The position numbers and the translations under genes were made by a program. This document shows positions 11,296 through 21,500 of a DNA stretch of 64,000 nt, in pieces. The notes below the pieces were generated by a model, which made no database searches, was not told where the DNA came from, and worked only from the letters and a program-made list of their open reading frames with translations. The first letter of the stretch is position 1, and every line of letters begins with the position of its first letter. This DNA comes from Daucus carota subsp. sativus (Eukaryota; Streptophyta; Magnoliopsida; Apiales; Apiaceae), in assembly GCF_001625215.2 (NCBI RefSeq), contig NC_030387.2:33255606-33319605 (forward strand). The letters run 5' to 3'.

Positions 11296-12402
11296 GGGGT
11301 TAAATGGCAGTTTGGTCACTCAACTGACTACAAACTTGCAATTGGGTCATCCAACTGAAAAAGCTTTCAGTCAAATAACTAAACTCTTTAAAACTTTCAA
11401 TCAGGTCACTTGCCGTTAGTGACGTTAAAAACTTGACGGAAGGATGAGTTGGCAAGATGAGTTGTCCAAATCAGTACAATTGTCATGTACACATCAGTTA
11501 TGTATTTTCACCCGACCCATAACCCAATTATATATATATGAAACACTTTTTCTAATTAACAAAATAGAGGAAACTAAAATTAATTAATATACATCTAACT
11601 CATCATTTTCACACACGCAAAAAGATGGCTTTGAATTTGTACATCCATCGTAAGTGAAGCTATCTCGTGGGTCTTAATCTACTATACAAGCTCCTACAAA
11701 TTACTCAAATCAACAATTGACAAAGCCTCCAAGAAGCTTGAGACCATGAAGACCAATCCCACTGTCCCAAAAATCTTAGTGAAAGAATCGAAGACCAAGA
11801 AGATCGATAAGGTAGAGACTAGGTTGAAAGAAGCGAGTCGCGACTTGTATGGGGCAAGAGGAGAGAAGTACGGTGCTTGATAAGAGTAAGATTGAGGAGA
11901 TTTTAAGGGTTTTTTTAAGAAGAGTGTGGAAGATGGGGTGGGGAAGAAGGGGGTTTCGGGGTTGAGGAGCTGAGAATTAAGGAGAATATGGAAGTGAAAA
12001 GTAGGGATGTTGTGGTTGGGGATGCTTCCCAATGATTTAGGTGATCAGGATGGTGGTATTGGGGAATGGATTCATTCTTATGCACACAAAGTGTCTGATG
12101 AAATGTTTAAAAAAGATGTGATTGTTTAGAACTTGATGGTTTATGACCTGATTTAATGGAGTGGATCGGGTCAAGTTATATGGGTATTTGCTGATGTGGT
12201 TGCTTATTTGGATCTTGTCATATAACAACTTAACGGATTCTGTTAAAGTCAAAGGAGACTTAACGGCCGTGAAAATTTGTAAATGTTTAGTGACCTGATT
12301 GAAAGTTATAATGAGTTTAATGATTCGTTTGTAAGTTTTTTGAGTTTGATGATCCACTTGCAAGTTGGGTGTCAGTTGAGTGATGAAAATGCTATTTAAC
12401 CC
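11296..12402. mobile_element. MULE-type element with perfect 9-bp TSD and captured gene fragment
   Basis: Long inverted terminal repeats start GGGGTTAAATGGCAGTTTGG on the left, and on the right the reverse complement starts GGGTTAAATAGCATTTTCATC; both continue CACTCAACTGAC. The flanks are exact 9-bp direct repeats, ctgaatact (11287-11295 and 12403-12411). A 9-bp duplication with long TIRs is the mark of Mutator-like elements. There is no transposase. The middle carries a piece of a host gene (next entry), so this is a Pack-MULE-like element. Confidence 0.85.
11656..11880 (+). pseudogene. TMCO1: Captured fragment of a TMCO1-like (CLAC channel) gene inside the MULE
   Basis: An open frame runs from 11656 to a TGA at 11878-11880. 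Its first 64 codons read EAISWVLIYYTSSYKLL, then IDKASKKLETMKT, SKTKKIDKVETRLKEASRDL. I recognise this from the plant homologues of TMCO1, the ER calcium-load-activated calcium channel (DUF841/EMC3-related): the end of the first membrane helix followed by the conserved coiled-coil segment. The last ten or so codons no longer match the family, where the next membrane segment should follow. An upstream ATG (11625) is out of frame by one base. The C-terminal half is missing, so the copy cannot make a working channel. Confidence 0.75.
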
Positions 12403-12506
12403 CTGAATACTGATACTGATTGCCCTCCTGGAACCTTTTTAATCATGCAATCCTGTCTCTGCCGTTCGCCCATACAAAAAATATAGCTCCTCGAGTCCTC
12501 TGTATT

Positions 12507-13027
12507 CATTATTAGAAAAAGGAAAGCTAAAAAACCTTAAGTCCTTTGTAGTTATATAAACTAAATTTCTACGCATAACATTTGGAGTGAGCGATTCTAT
12601 TACACGAAATTCGACTACAGATGGGTTAAAATTTTAAATTTGAGCATGAATTTGCCCCAAAAAACAAAACAGATCTGTTGTTGCTTGTAAGTTGTAACGG
12701 CTAAAATTAAGGCACTGTTTGTATCATCATCATGGGCATGTTTGGTTTGGAGAAGGGAAGCTGATTCTGACTTCTATTTTTCTTGATCCGTTTGGTTTGA
12801 AGATCATCATGAGCATGTTTTTCATTATTAGAAAAAGAAAAGTTAAAAAACCTCAAGTCCTTTGTATCTATATAAACTAAATTTCTATACATAAAATATG
12901 AAAGTGAGCGATTCTATCACACGAAATTCGACTACAGATGGGTTAACATTTTAAATTTGAGAATTAATTTGCTGGAAAAAAAAAACAGAAAGTTGTAACG
13001 GCTAAAATTGAGGCACTGTTGTATCAT
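12507..13027. repeat. Diverged direct duplication of about 210 bp
   Basis: Copy A (12507-12727) and copy B (12823-13027) both start cattattagaaaaag and run through gtcctttgta, tatataaactaaatttct, cacgaaattcgactacagat and gttgtaacggctaaaatt to gtatcat. Copy B carries small deletions. They are separated by about 95 bp that itself repeats an atcatcatgrgcatgtttg motif. No coding content. Confidence 0.85.
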
Positions 13028-13082
13028 TAAGTGTCTTCACTTGCTATTGTGCCTCTTCTATGGCTGCATCGCTCCAACTTTA

Positions 13083-13341
13083 CTCTCTTCGTCCCTTTTT
13101 AGTTCTCACATTTGGTTTTGTCCCCGATCAAATTAACCAAAGTTTGACTGAAATTTATTAATATTTTATCAATTGATAAAAAAGAAAAATATATCACTGG
13201 AAATAACTTTTAATCTACTTTAAAATATAATTTTCTGTTTTTTAATATAATGAAAAAGTGATTTATAATCTTTGGTCAAAATTTAGTAAATTTGATCGAT
13301 AAAAATAAAATTGTGACAACTAAAATGGGAGGGAGGGAATG
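13083..13341. mobile_element. Diverged Stowaway MITE
   Basis: The left end ctctcttcgtccctttttagt and the right end actaaaatgggagggagggaatg pair as diverged Stowaway inverted repeats with TA outside each. The interior includes a ttgtgacaactaaaa / tagttctcaca inverted pair. Confidence 0.75.
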
Positions 13342-13343
13342 TA

Positions 13344-13867
13344 CTATTTCCTCTGCGCTCTCGTGCTAATCGCTCCACTTCACGGAGGATGAGCGTGTCT
13401 GCTCGAATTCTGATCGTTTTGTCTTTCCAAATCTAATGCTATACTTTTGCTTTGGGCTTCAGAATGTCTGTTCCTCTTTTCGGCAGTAAGTTTTGGTATG
13501 CTTGTTTTACTAGTCTCATGCGATAGTGGCATAAAATTATACTGTATCTTATATATTTCTTATACCTAAATTGGGAATATATGAAAACACAAAATTAATA
13601 CTATTATTTGTTTATGATGCTTAATCTAGAAAGGGACTTCTAAAAGACCGACAGAGCTGGAGTGTTACTAGTTTTTCGATTTTTTTTATAGTACTGGTCT
13701 TTAACTCGTGCGAAGCACGGACGGATATATAATTCATAATTTATTATTTATAATTTAAATTTTAACATCATTTTATTAGTATTTTAATATTAATGAATTG
13801 AATTTTAATTAAATTATATTATTCAGTTGACTATATTTTCTCCCGATTACTTGAAAATAAACAAACC

Positions 13868-13939
<72 letters not shown>

Positions 13940-15383
13940 GATTTTAGTACATTTCATCCGAATTCAGCACACATAGATTTAAAAATAAAAAGAATCAAAA
14001 AATTCAAATTTTTTTCAAACATAGACAATCGTGTAATACTTTTGAAAGATTCAATAATATAGTCAATCGAATTTCAAAGTAATTTTGTAATCTTGGTTTT
14101 TTCGACAATAGAAACTTTTAAGATTAAAGTTAGAAAGAGTTATATAATGGTTCGTGTTTATAATTAAATAGAACATATTAAAGTTAAAAAGAGGTATATA
14201 AAGATTCTTGTTAAAAAAGATATTCAAAATTATATATTTATAATTTTATTTATAACATCATTATAATTTTTTTAATGAAATATTATATGATAATGTATTG
14301 TTATGAGTGTTTTTAATATTTGAAACTGTTTAACAATGTAAGACTAATAGACTCCACATTTGTAGACTTGTAGTACCAAAAGGAGAGTACCAAACCAAAA
14401 AATATAACTAAAATCTTGGACTACAAATTATACCCATGTTGGCTTATTATAATATAGTATAGATGCCCATGAACACACAACAAGCATTATCTTAAAAAAA
14501 ACACACAATAAGCATAAAATTTGATAAATTTCTCTTATTTTGATTGACTTATGGGGTGTTTGGCTGGGATTTTAAGCGCAACTTCTGCATTTATAAATTA
14601 GAAGCACTTATTTGTACCGTTTGTGTAAAAAGTCAACAAGCACTTATAAAAAGCTAGGAATGCTAGTTTTTGTTTCACGACTTTTATTTATTTCTCAAAC
14701 ACTTTAATCACTTATAAGTCTTAATTTGCTTCTCACTTTTATTTTACTTTTTTATTTTAAGCAAGAATTATTTATTTTAAACTCAGCCAAACGATCTTTT
14801 AGACTTTTAATAATGATGGGCTTTCTTTAATTTTTTTTTTAATTATATACTTATATATTATAAGCGTAAGGGAGATAATTTGGTCGCACGGTCACATGGT
14901 TCAAAAACTTATTATCCGTTGGATCGTATATTGAACAAATAAGTACCGTTAGATTAGAACAAAATTAACTTCTAATTCTACAGGGCAACTGATATCTACT
15001 TGCATGTTTATAATTCCTTTTCTGAATCCAAAACAAATTCCGTCTTTCACATGTTTATAATTTTTTTAATCCAAAATAAATATTTCCTACCAACTTTAAT
15101 TGTAGAATCATATAAATCGCACCGTCACAAAATTATTTTTATCTAATATATTTTAAAATTAATAAGCCGGATATTTTAATCCAAAATAAATATTTTCTAC
15201 CAGTTTTTATTGTAGAATCATATAAATCACACTGTAACAAAATTATTCATATATAATATATTTTAAAATTAGTCAGCCAAATTTAAATCATATTATAATA
15301 ATTCTAATATAAAATACATTTATAAATATAATCTAATGGAAATTGACGTCACATATTCTACTCAATATATATTAAAATTTGAT
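13344..15383. other. AT-rich intergenic DNA with microsatellite and MITE
   Basis: No gene is supportable. It holds a long (TA)n run at about 13868-13936, a Tourist-like element at 14551-14800, and at 14866-14960 a non-AT block (ggtcgcacggtcacatgg, then ccgttggatcg) that may belong to the 5' part of the Helitron whose 3' end lies at 15985. A gtgcgaagcacgg palindrome at about 13709 is another Helitron-like motif. Confidence 0.5.
14551..14800. mobile_element. Tourist-like MITE
   Basis: The left terminus tggggtgtttggctgggattttaa and the right terminus ttaaactcagccaaacgatctttta are imperfect inverted repeats. The interior (gcacttataaaaagctag, cacttataagtcttaa) is shared with the outer element at 9561-10993. 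Confidence 0.65.
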
Positions 15384-15397
15384 AAAAAAATTTAATA

Positions 15398-15629
15398 TTT
15401 TTTTTTTTTAACGTAGGAACCCGCAGCCGCTACCCTTCGGGTGCGCACTGGGTAAACCCACGAGCTCACGCAATAGCCTGCTACGTGAACCAAGGTAAAC
15501 CGCACCTAAGCGCGACAGGCTCTGATTCAGGAGGCATAATCACAAATTCTGCTCCCTTCTCGGGAGTCGAACCTGTGACCAAAAGGATACATGTCCTCTC
15601 TTTAACCAGCTGAACCAACCCTTGCGGGC
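15398..15629 (-). mobile_element. Full-length tRNA-derived SINE with 14-bp TSD
   Basis: On the minus strand the element opens gcccgcaagggttggttcagc, carries a box-A-like TGGTTCAGCTGGTTAAAG and a box-B-like GGTCACAGGTTCGACTCCC, continues through a non-tRNA body, ends gcggctgcgggttcctacgtt and closes with an A tail (the T run at 15398-15409). Perfect 14-bp direct repeats aaaaaaatttaata flank it (15384-15397 and 15630-15643). Box spacing, tail and target duplication together define a SINE; the body resembles the plant Au-type family, which is my recollection and was not tested. Confidence 0.92.
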
Positions 15630-15955
15630 AAAAAAATTTAATACTTTGGGATGATACATATGAGAAAAGGAATGGCTTGATTACAATAGTTTATTAGAAG
15701 CCATTAATGACTCTGTGACGGTGTATTTTATACTACATCCCCATTGTCGGATGATCCAACATGTGTAACCATTTTTTTTTTCTACAGAAACAAGTCTGAA
15801 AAGTAGAACCTATATATTTTTTGTAATAGTTCTGACTTACAAATATATCATAATTTCAAATTTTATTTAATTTAAAATTTTAATTTATTATTTATAAATT
15901 AAATTCTTTCACACCACTTACAATATATTTAAAAAGTTTATAAATAATTAAAAAG

Positions 15956-15985
15956 CTCCCGTGCCTTGCACGGGCTATAAGCTAG
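15956..15985 (+). mobile_element. Helitron 3' terminus
   Basis: A perfect 7-bp hairpin CCCGTGC-ctt-GCACGGG (15958-15974) is followed seven bases later by CTAG (15982-15985) and then T. This is the hairpin plus CTRR signature of a Helitron 3' end inserted before T. The 5' end is not certain; it could lie near 14835 (tatacttatatattataagcg), in which case the SINE is nested in it. Confidence 0.65.
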
Positions 15986-15989
15986 TATT

Positions 15990-16410
15990 AATAATAGCTG
16001 TGTATGAGACGAGATGCAGTTGTTATTAGTAGTCGTAAACGTCTAGAAGCAGGTGCAACAAAAAGATGTGAAATGAGCTTTATGTGTACTTGTCCCCTGT
16101 GCGGCTGAGTGTGTGCATAAAAATACAGTTTCACCGTTTTGAAGGATAAAAAGATGCGGAGCACGATCTCCTTGTGGTATGTTGATAAAAATAACGGTCA
16201 CGTTCTCGGGCGGTGTTTCCTAAATATATTGACCCAATCTATTTGCCGTTGCTTTCTCCACTATGCTCTTTTCTTTTTGCTGCTTCCTCCTATTTTCACT
16301 CTTTTGACTTTTTCCAATAATTTTCACCACTTTTTCCTATTGGAATGCGTGACACTGGATACTGTTTTTCCGTTCCTCGTTCCTGCATCATGAACCACGA
16401 TTATTTCCTA
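15990..16410. other. Intergenic DNA without recognisable features
   Basis: A moderately AT-rich stretch. The 84-codon frame at 16139-16393 starts from TTG, is Phe/Leu-rich and has no family resemblance, so I do not call it. Confidence 0.5.
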
Positions 16411-16412
16411 TA

Positions 16413-16993
16413 CTAAGTGACCTTATTCGACTTTTACGGAAATCGAAAAAAAAACAGTAATAAAAAAAAAAGTAAGTTTAGTTGAAAAGTGGATAAAGTG
16501 GTGGGACTTATCGATATTTTAATAATAAATTTGAGATAGTGGAAGAAAGTCGTGGGTGTAATAGTGTTTGTTTAATAAAAAAATATAAATTAAAGAAGTA
16601 GTGGGTGTAATAGTGAAAAGCAGTGTTCAGAATTAATAAGTACTCCCTCCGTCCCTCTGGGATCTATACGTTTCTTTTGGACACGGAGATTAAGAAAAGT
16701 GTATAAAGTAATGTAAAGTAATGAGAAAGAGAAAGGAAAGTAGGTAAAGTGGTGGGACCCATTAATATTTAAGTGATAGATTTGAAAAAGTAGATGAAAG
16801 TAGTGGGTGGGTGAGATTTTTATATTATAAAACTTTACCATTTTGGGAAAATTTTGAAATGTATAGAATTGAATGAGACATCCCGAAAAGGAAAGTGTAT
16901 AGAAATCAGAGGGACGGAGGGAGTATGATAACTTCATTCTTTTTGGGAAGTCCCAAAAAGAAAATGAGGTCACATAAAATGGGACGGAGGGAG
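16413..16993. mobile_element. Stowaway MITE interrupted by a second Stowaway
   Basis: The right terminus gggacggagggag (ending 16993, TA after it) is clear; the left terminus near 16413 (ctaagtgaccttattcgac) is diverged but pairs with gaatgaggtcac near 16960. The interior shares aagtagtgggtgtaatagtg with the copy at 2363-3049. A younger Stowaway sits at 16643-16923. Confidence 0.65.
16643..16923. mobile_element. Stowaway MITE, nested
   Basis: The termini CTCCCTCCGTCCCTCTG and cagagggacggagggag are near-perfect inverted repeats flanked by TA (16641-16642 and 16924-16925). Length 281 bp. Confidence 0.92.
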
Positions 16994-17182
16994 TAATACG
17001 TTATGTTCTTTAACTATTTTTATTATATAATTATTTTCTTTGTTTTAATTAAAATTAAATAATAAATAATCTAATTACGGGAGTCGACTTTCAAAACATA
17101 AGAAACAGATTATTTTAAACTAATTATTATCTAAAACTTGAGATAAATTATGACTACCAAATTAAGGAGGATATAAAATATA

Positions 17183-17731
17183 CTCCCTCCGTCCCTCTCA
17201 TTTGTTTACATTAAGGGTTTAGGGCTCGGCACGCATTCTAATGCTCTCGTAAAATGTAGTTTTATAAATTATTTTGATTTTTTTTTTGAATAAAAATTTA
17301 ATGTTTAAATTATTATAAAAAAAATTTAAACAACTTATTGAACTATGTTTTATATACGCCTTAAAAGACGTGTCAAGCAGTGTGAAAAACTGTACTCCCT
17401 CTGTCCCACTCATTTCTATACAGTTTCCTTTTTGGGACGTCTCATCAATTCTATACATTCCAAATATAGTAACTTTTTATAATATAAAACACTACTACAC
17501 CCACTACATTATTCTACTATCTCCATTCTATAATAATATAAACACTATTACACCCACTATTTTCCCCCACTATCTCAAATCTATCATTAAATATAAATGG
17601 GTCCCACCACTTTACTCATTTTTCATCTCAATTTACTCACTTTTTACGCTTTTCTTGGTTTCCGTGTCCAAACCAAACGTATATAATCTACCGGGACGGA
17701 GGGAGTAAACAAGTGAGGGGTACAGAGGGAG
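17183..17731. mobile_element. Stowaway MITE of the fold-back subfamily, interrupted
   Basis: The left end CTCCCTCCGTCCCTCTCATTTG and the right end caagtgaggggtacagagggag border the outer copy, with TA outside. The interior (ggctcggcacgcattctaatgctctcgtaaaatgtag and its inverted partner) belongs to the same subfamily as 7555-7809. A different Stowaway has landed close to the right end, at 17395-17705. Confidence 0.85.
17395..17705. mobile_element. Stowaway MITE nested in the one above
   Basis: The termini CTCCCTCTGTCCCACTC and accgggacggagggag have TA on both sides (17393-17394 and 17706-17707). The interior matches the gggacgtctcat / cactttactca type of Stowaway seen at 3593 and 42484. Confidence 0.9.
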
Positions 17732-18027
17732 TAATAATTTTCTATTAATATAGCTTACACTTCTAAATATTAGACAACAAACTATATATTTGTGTGAAAG
17801 TCAATTATGAAATTAGTATTCATCACTCATGTAAGTTGGATTACTCAAATAATATTATAATAGTTTTTGGATTAATTTTTTTAAAATTCTATTTATTAAA
17901 TTATTAAAAAATAAAATAATTTTTTTGAGAGAAAAACAATAAAATAATTATTTATTTAGCTATTTTTTGTCATCGGGGTTTGTCTTGACCGCGACCGCGG
18001 TACTTTAAAGAATTCTTACATTTTCGT

Positions 18028-18035
18028 TATAAATA
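18028..18035 (+). promoter_or_regulatory. Candidate TATA box of the membrane alpha/beta hydrolase gene
   Basis: TATAAATA lies about 550 bases before the start codon and is followed by a purine-rich, then CT-rich leader typical of plant 5' UTRs, which fits a long leader of about 520 nt. Confidence 0.5.
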
Positions 18036-18419
18036 AACAAATCTTAACGGAACAAAATGGGCAGAAGAGCAAGAGGAGAGAGAAAAAACAAAAGCCGGCA
18101 GGCATGCAAAAAGCAGTAAGATTAAAATCAAAAGAATTAGCGAAAAAATACACTAATCTCGCCCAAACACATATACATACAAAACAAGCCTGGGAGAGAG
18201 CAGAGAGAAAGAGAGAGAGCAGAAGGAAAGGAAGGGAAGAGAAGAGGTGAGAGAGAGAGTACACAAAAAATCTCTCAAATTCAAAATCACCATCATCCTG
18301 AAATCTCCAGCTCTCTTGAAACCCTAGCCATGGCGTCTTCACAATAATCTCATTCAAATTCACACATCTCTCTATTGTAATTTCGTCCTCAAAAGCGGAG
18401 ACTCTCTGTTGGCCACCTC

Positions 18420-18536
18420 ATGATGGCCAATGAGATACCGCTCTTCAATTCTTCATCGGCTAGTGTTTCTCGATTTATCATCATCTTCATCTCCTCCGAT
18501 CTCTCCACCATCACAAACACGCACATTCATCAATAA
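18420..18536 (+). other. Upstream ORF in the hydrolase 5' leader
   Basis: A 38-codon frame starts with ATGATG at 18420 and ends TAA at 18534-18536, 45 bases before the main ATG, so it does not overlap the main frame. Its peptide starts MMANEIPLFNSSSASVSRF. A second, five-codon frame (ATGGCGTCTTCACAATAA) begins near 18330. If the leader is transcribed as inferred, these would lower or regulate translation of the hydrolase. No conservation evidence is available. Confidence 0.45.
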
Positions 18537-18581
18537 CTTACGGAATCTCGAATCTCTCTTGATTGCTTGTGGATTGAATTG

Positions 18582-21500
18582 ATGATGATGGCGAGTAGTA
18601 AAGGATGGGTGGAGAAGATGAGGAGGATAGCTAGGACGATTTATTTTATGGTTGCTATGGTAGCGTCGCTTTTGGTTATGTCATTGCCATTGTTAATTGC
18701 TATTGGAGATGTGTTGCTTCCTGCTTTGTTGATTTCTAGTTTCACTTGTGTTACTTGTCATTCCTTTCTTCATCACCTTCGTCGTTACGCTTTCAATTCT
18801 TCTTTGACTGACATTCCCCTCGTTTCCCTCATCAGATCTCTCCTTATCACCTGTAAGCCTCTCTCTCTCTCTCTCTCTCCCCCCCCCTCCCTCTCCCTCT
18901 CTCTCCCTCTCCCTCTCCCTCTCCCTCTCTCATTTTGTATTGCTTTTGTATATTGTGTACAATGTAGCTTAATTGAAGAATAAATGTAATAACTGGCAGT
19001 AGTACATTGTTAGTTTCATTGCGAATCTCAAATGTTGTGTTTAATCTGCTTGTTTCTGGTGGTGAATTTGATTTATAGGAGAAGGAGCATCGGATTTAGA
19101 GTTAGGTAATGAACACTAAAATTGAATCAATATTCAAATGGATGAGCCAGATGCATTACTTTGTTGCAGCAAGATTTAATTAAAAATTTAACAAAGGGAC
19201 TTATTGTTAGAATTGCGTATAGGTGGGGGACTGGTGAATGCTTCAACTTGTGGTTTAACTTCTTTGATGATTGGTTTATCTTTATCGGGTGCAGGTGTGT
19301 ATTATATGTGTGATGGACCTGCCCTCTCGCATGGGCCGTACTTAGGAACTGTTGCGATGTCTTCCATTGCATCTGTATTACTTCTCTCAGTTAAGGCTTA
19401 TGTTTTCTCTGTCAATTCTCAAATTGAGGCTGAAGCATCATTGTCTCTATCAAAGCGGAAACTGCACTTGAAGAAGTCATGGGGAATGCCTGTCCTATTT
19501 CTCTCATCCGTGGTCTTTGCTTTAGGGCATATCGTTGTTGCTTATCGGACGAGGTGCAGAGCAAGGAGGAAATTGATGTTGCATCGAGTTGATCCAGAAT
19601 CAGTAAGCTTATAATTCGTAGTTTTCTTAAAGATAAAGTTCAAATCATCACCTTAACAAATCACTATATTCATGAAATATATTGAAACTTGAAAACACGC
19701 TTTAGCTTCTGAAGATCTAATTACAAGAAACTATATATTAGATTTCCATACATTTCGTGCTCTGTTTTCTTATAAATCTTTTTTAATGATTACAGATTCT
19801 TTCATGTAAAATACCATTTTCTGTTTATCAGAAAGTTCCAAGATCACCCACTCCTGCTGCTGGGAAAACACTAAGAAGTGATAGTGAGTTGATTAGAAGG
19901 CCTGGGGGGCTTATTTGTGATCAAGGGGAACTTCCAGTTCAGTTATTAGCAGATGTTGACAGCTTATTTATGATGACCCAAGGGATTAACCTACACTACA
20001 AGCTTAGCATATCTGGCGCACCTTCTCGTTCCTTGTCTTCTTCAACCTTTCTTAGCAGGCCTTCGGCAAATGTATATCCGAAAAGCAAGTATTATCTTCA
20101 CAGGAGCTTTAGCAGTCAATTTAATACATCCTCTCTCCACACACCACTATTAGATCGATCAAATTATCCTGGACAATCAGAAGAAATACCAATTCTGAGT
20201 TTGAATGAAGCTGGTGATTATGAGGATATGAGTGGGCATCGTCCTCCTGTGCTGGTGGAAGATTCGAGTACGAATCGTCAGTTTGGCATTGTTTTAGTGC
20301 ATGGATTTGGAGGGGGGGTCTTCTCATGGAGGCATGTAATGGGAGTGTTGGCTCGGCAGGTTGGCTGCACGGTTGCCGCTTTTGATCGTCCTGGATGGGG
20401 ATTAACATCTAGACCTCAAAAACAGGATTGGGAAGAAAATCAGCTGCCTAATCCTTACAAGCTTGAAACTCAGGTTATTGCCTGCAAATTATATTCTATT
20501 ATTGCACATTGTTTATAGAACTGATATATCAGTTTCTTCTTGTTATTATGATTTCTTTCCTATTCACAATAACACCTTTCCGTATGCAGTTATGTTCATT
20601 GTGGTTTGTGCATGAATTATATTAAGGCCATAACTGTTTTTATTTGCCTTTTCTGTGATACCCATGTCACTATGTATTATTCTCTGTGACAACCTTTATC
20701 TTAACATCTTTGCGGTAACGTATGTTTCCAGGTTGACCTACTTCTAAATTTTTGTTCGGAGATGGGGTTTTCTTCTGTTGTCCTTGTTGGTCATGATGAT
20801 GGAGGCCTACTTGCTCTGAAAGCTGCGCAGAAAGTGATCTCCTCTGCGGCCCCTGTAAATGTGAGGAACTCACACTTTGAATAACTGATTCTCCACTGTA
20901 TATCTCTTTTTGCATGTTAATCACAAAAAAGAAAAGAAAAAAAGAAAGGAATAAACTAGAGCTAGATCTATGTTTAATTGTAATTACATGTTTTTAATAC
21001 CTAATCCACATTTTGGCATTTACTATGATAACTTTTTACATGAGAGTACTGATGATTGTGAATGCAGGTTGAAATCAAGGGGGTGGTATTACTAAATGTA
21101 AGCTTGTCAAGAGAAGTTGTTCCTGGCTTTGCTAGAATAATCTTGGGAACTTCACTTAAGAGAAACCTTGCAAGTCTAGTTAGGGCAGAGATCATACAAG
21201 CAGTCAATCGGCGTGCTTGGTATGATGCTACCAAGCTAACAACAGGAGTCACAAATCTCTATAGGGTAAGCAAAGTCTATATGTAAGAAGGCTATTTCCA
21301 TGCTTAACAAATGCCAATTTTTTGGTATTGCTGCTCTCTGTATCTTCATACTCAACCTGTCTGCCATCAACACTTCACAGAAACTGGCAGATCCTTTTTG
21401 CTCTAACTTTTAAATGATTAATCCCTGGCTAGATACTTACAACAGCATAAAAGCGAAGCCTTTCCTAGCTTATTGAACTCCTTCACCTTGTTCAAACACT

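Noticed and set aside
11694-12363. Two minus-strand frames of about 110 codons inside the MULE
   Set aside because: They lie antisense to the captured TMCO1 fragment and in the TIR arm; composition is not protein-like.
13697-13730. gtgcgaagcacgg palindrome as a Helitron 5' end paired with 15985
   Set aside because: The base before the TC is not A and no copy comparison is possible, so I did not define an element from it.
15555-15629. tRNA-like sequence with A and B boxes
   Set aside because: It cannot form a complete tRNA with anticodon arm and acceptor; A tail and 14-bp TSD show it is a SINE.
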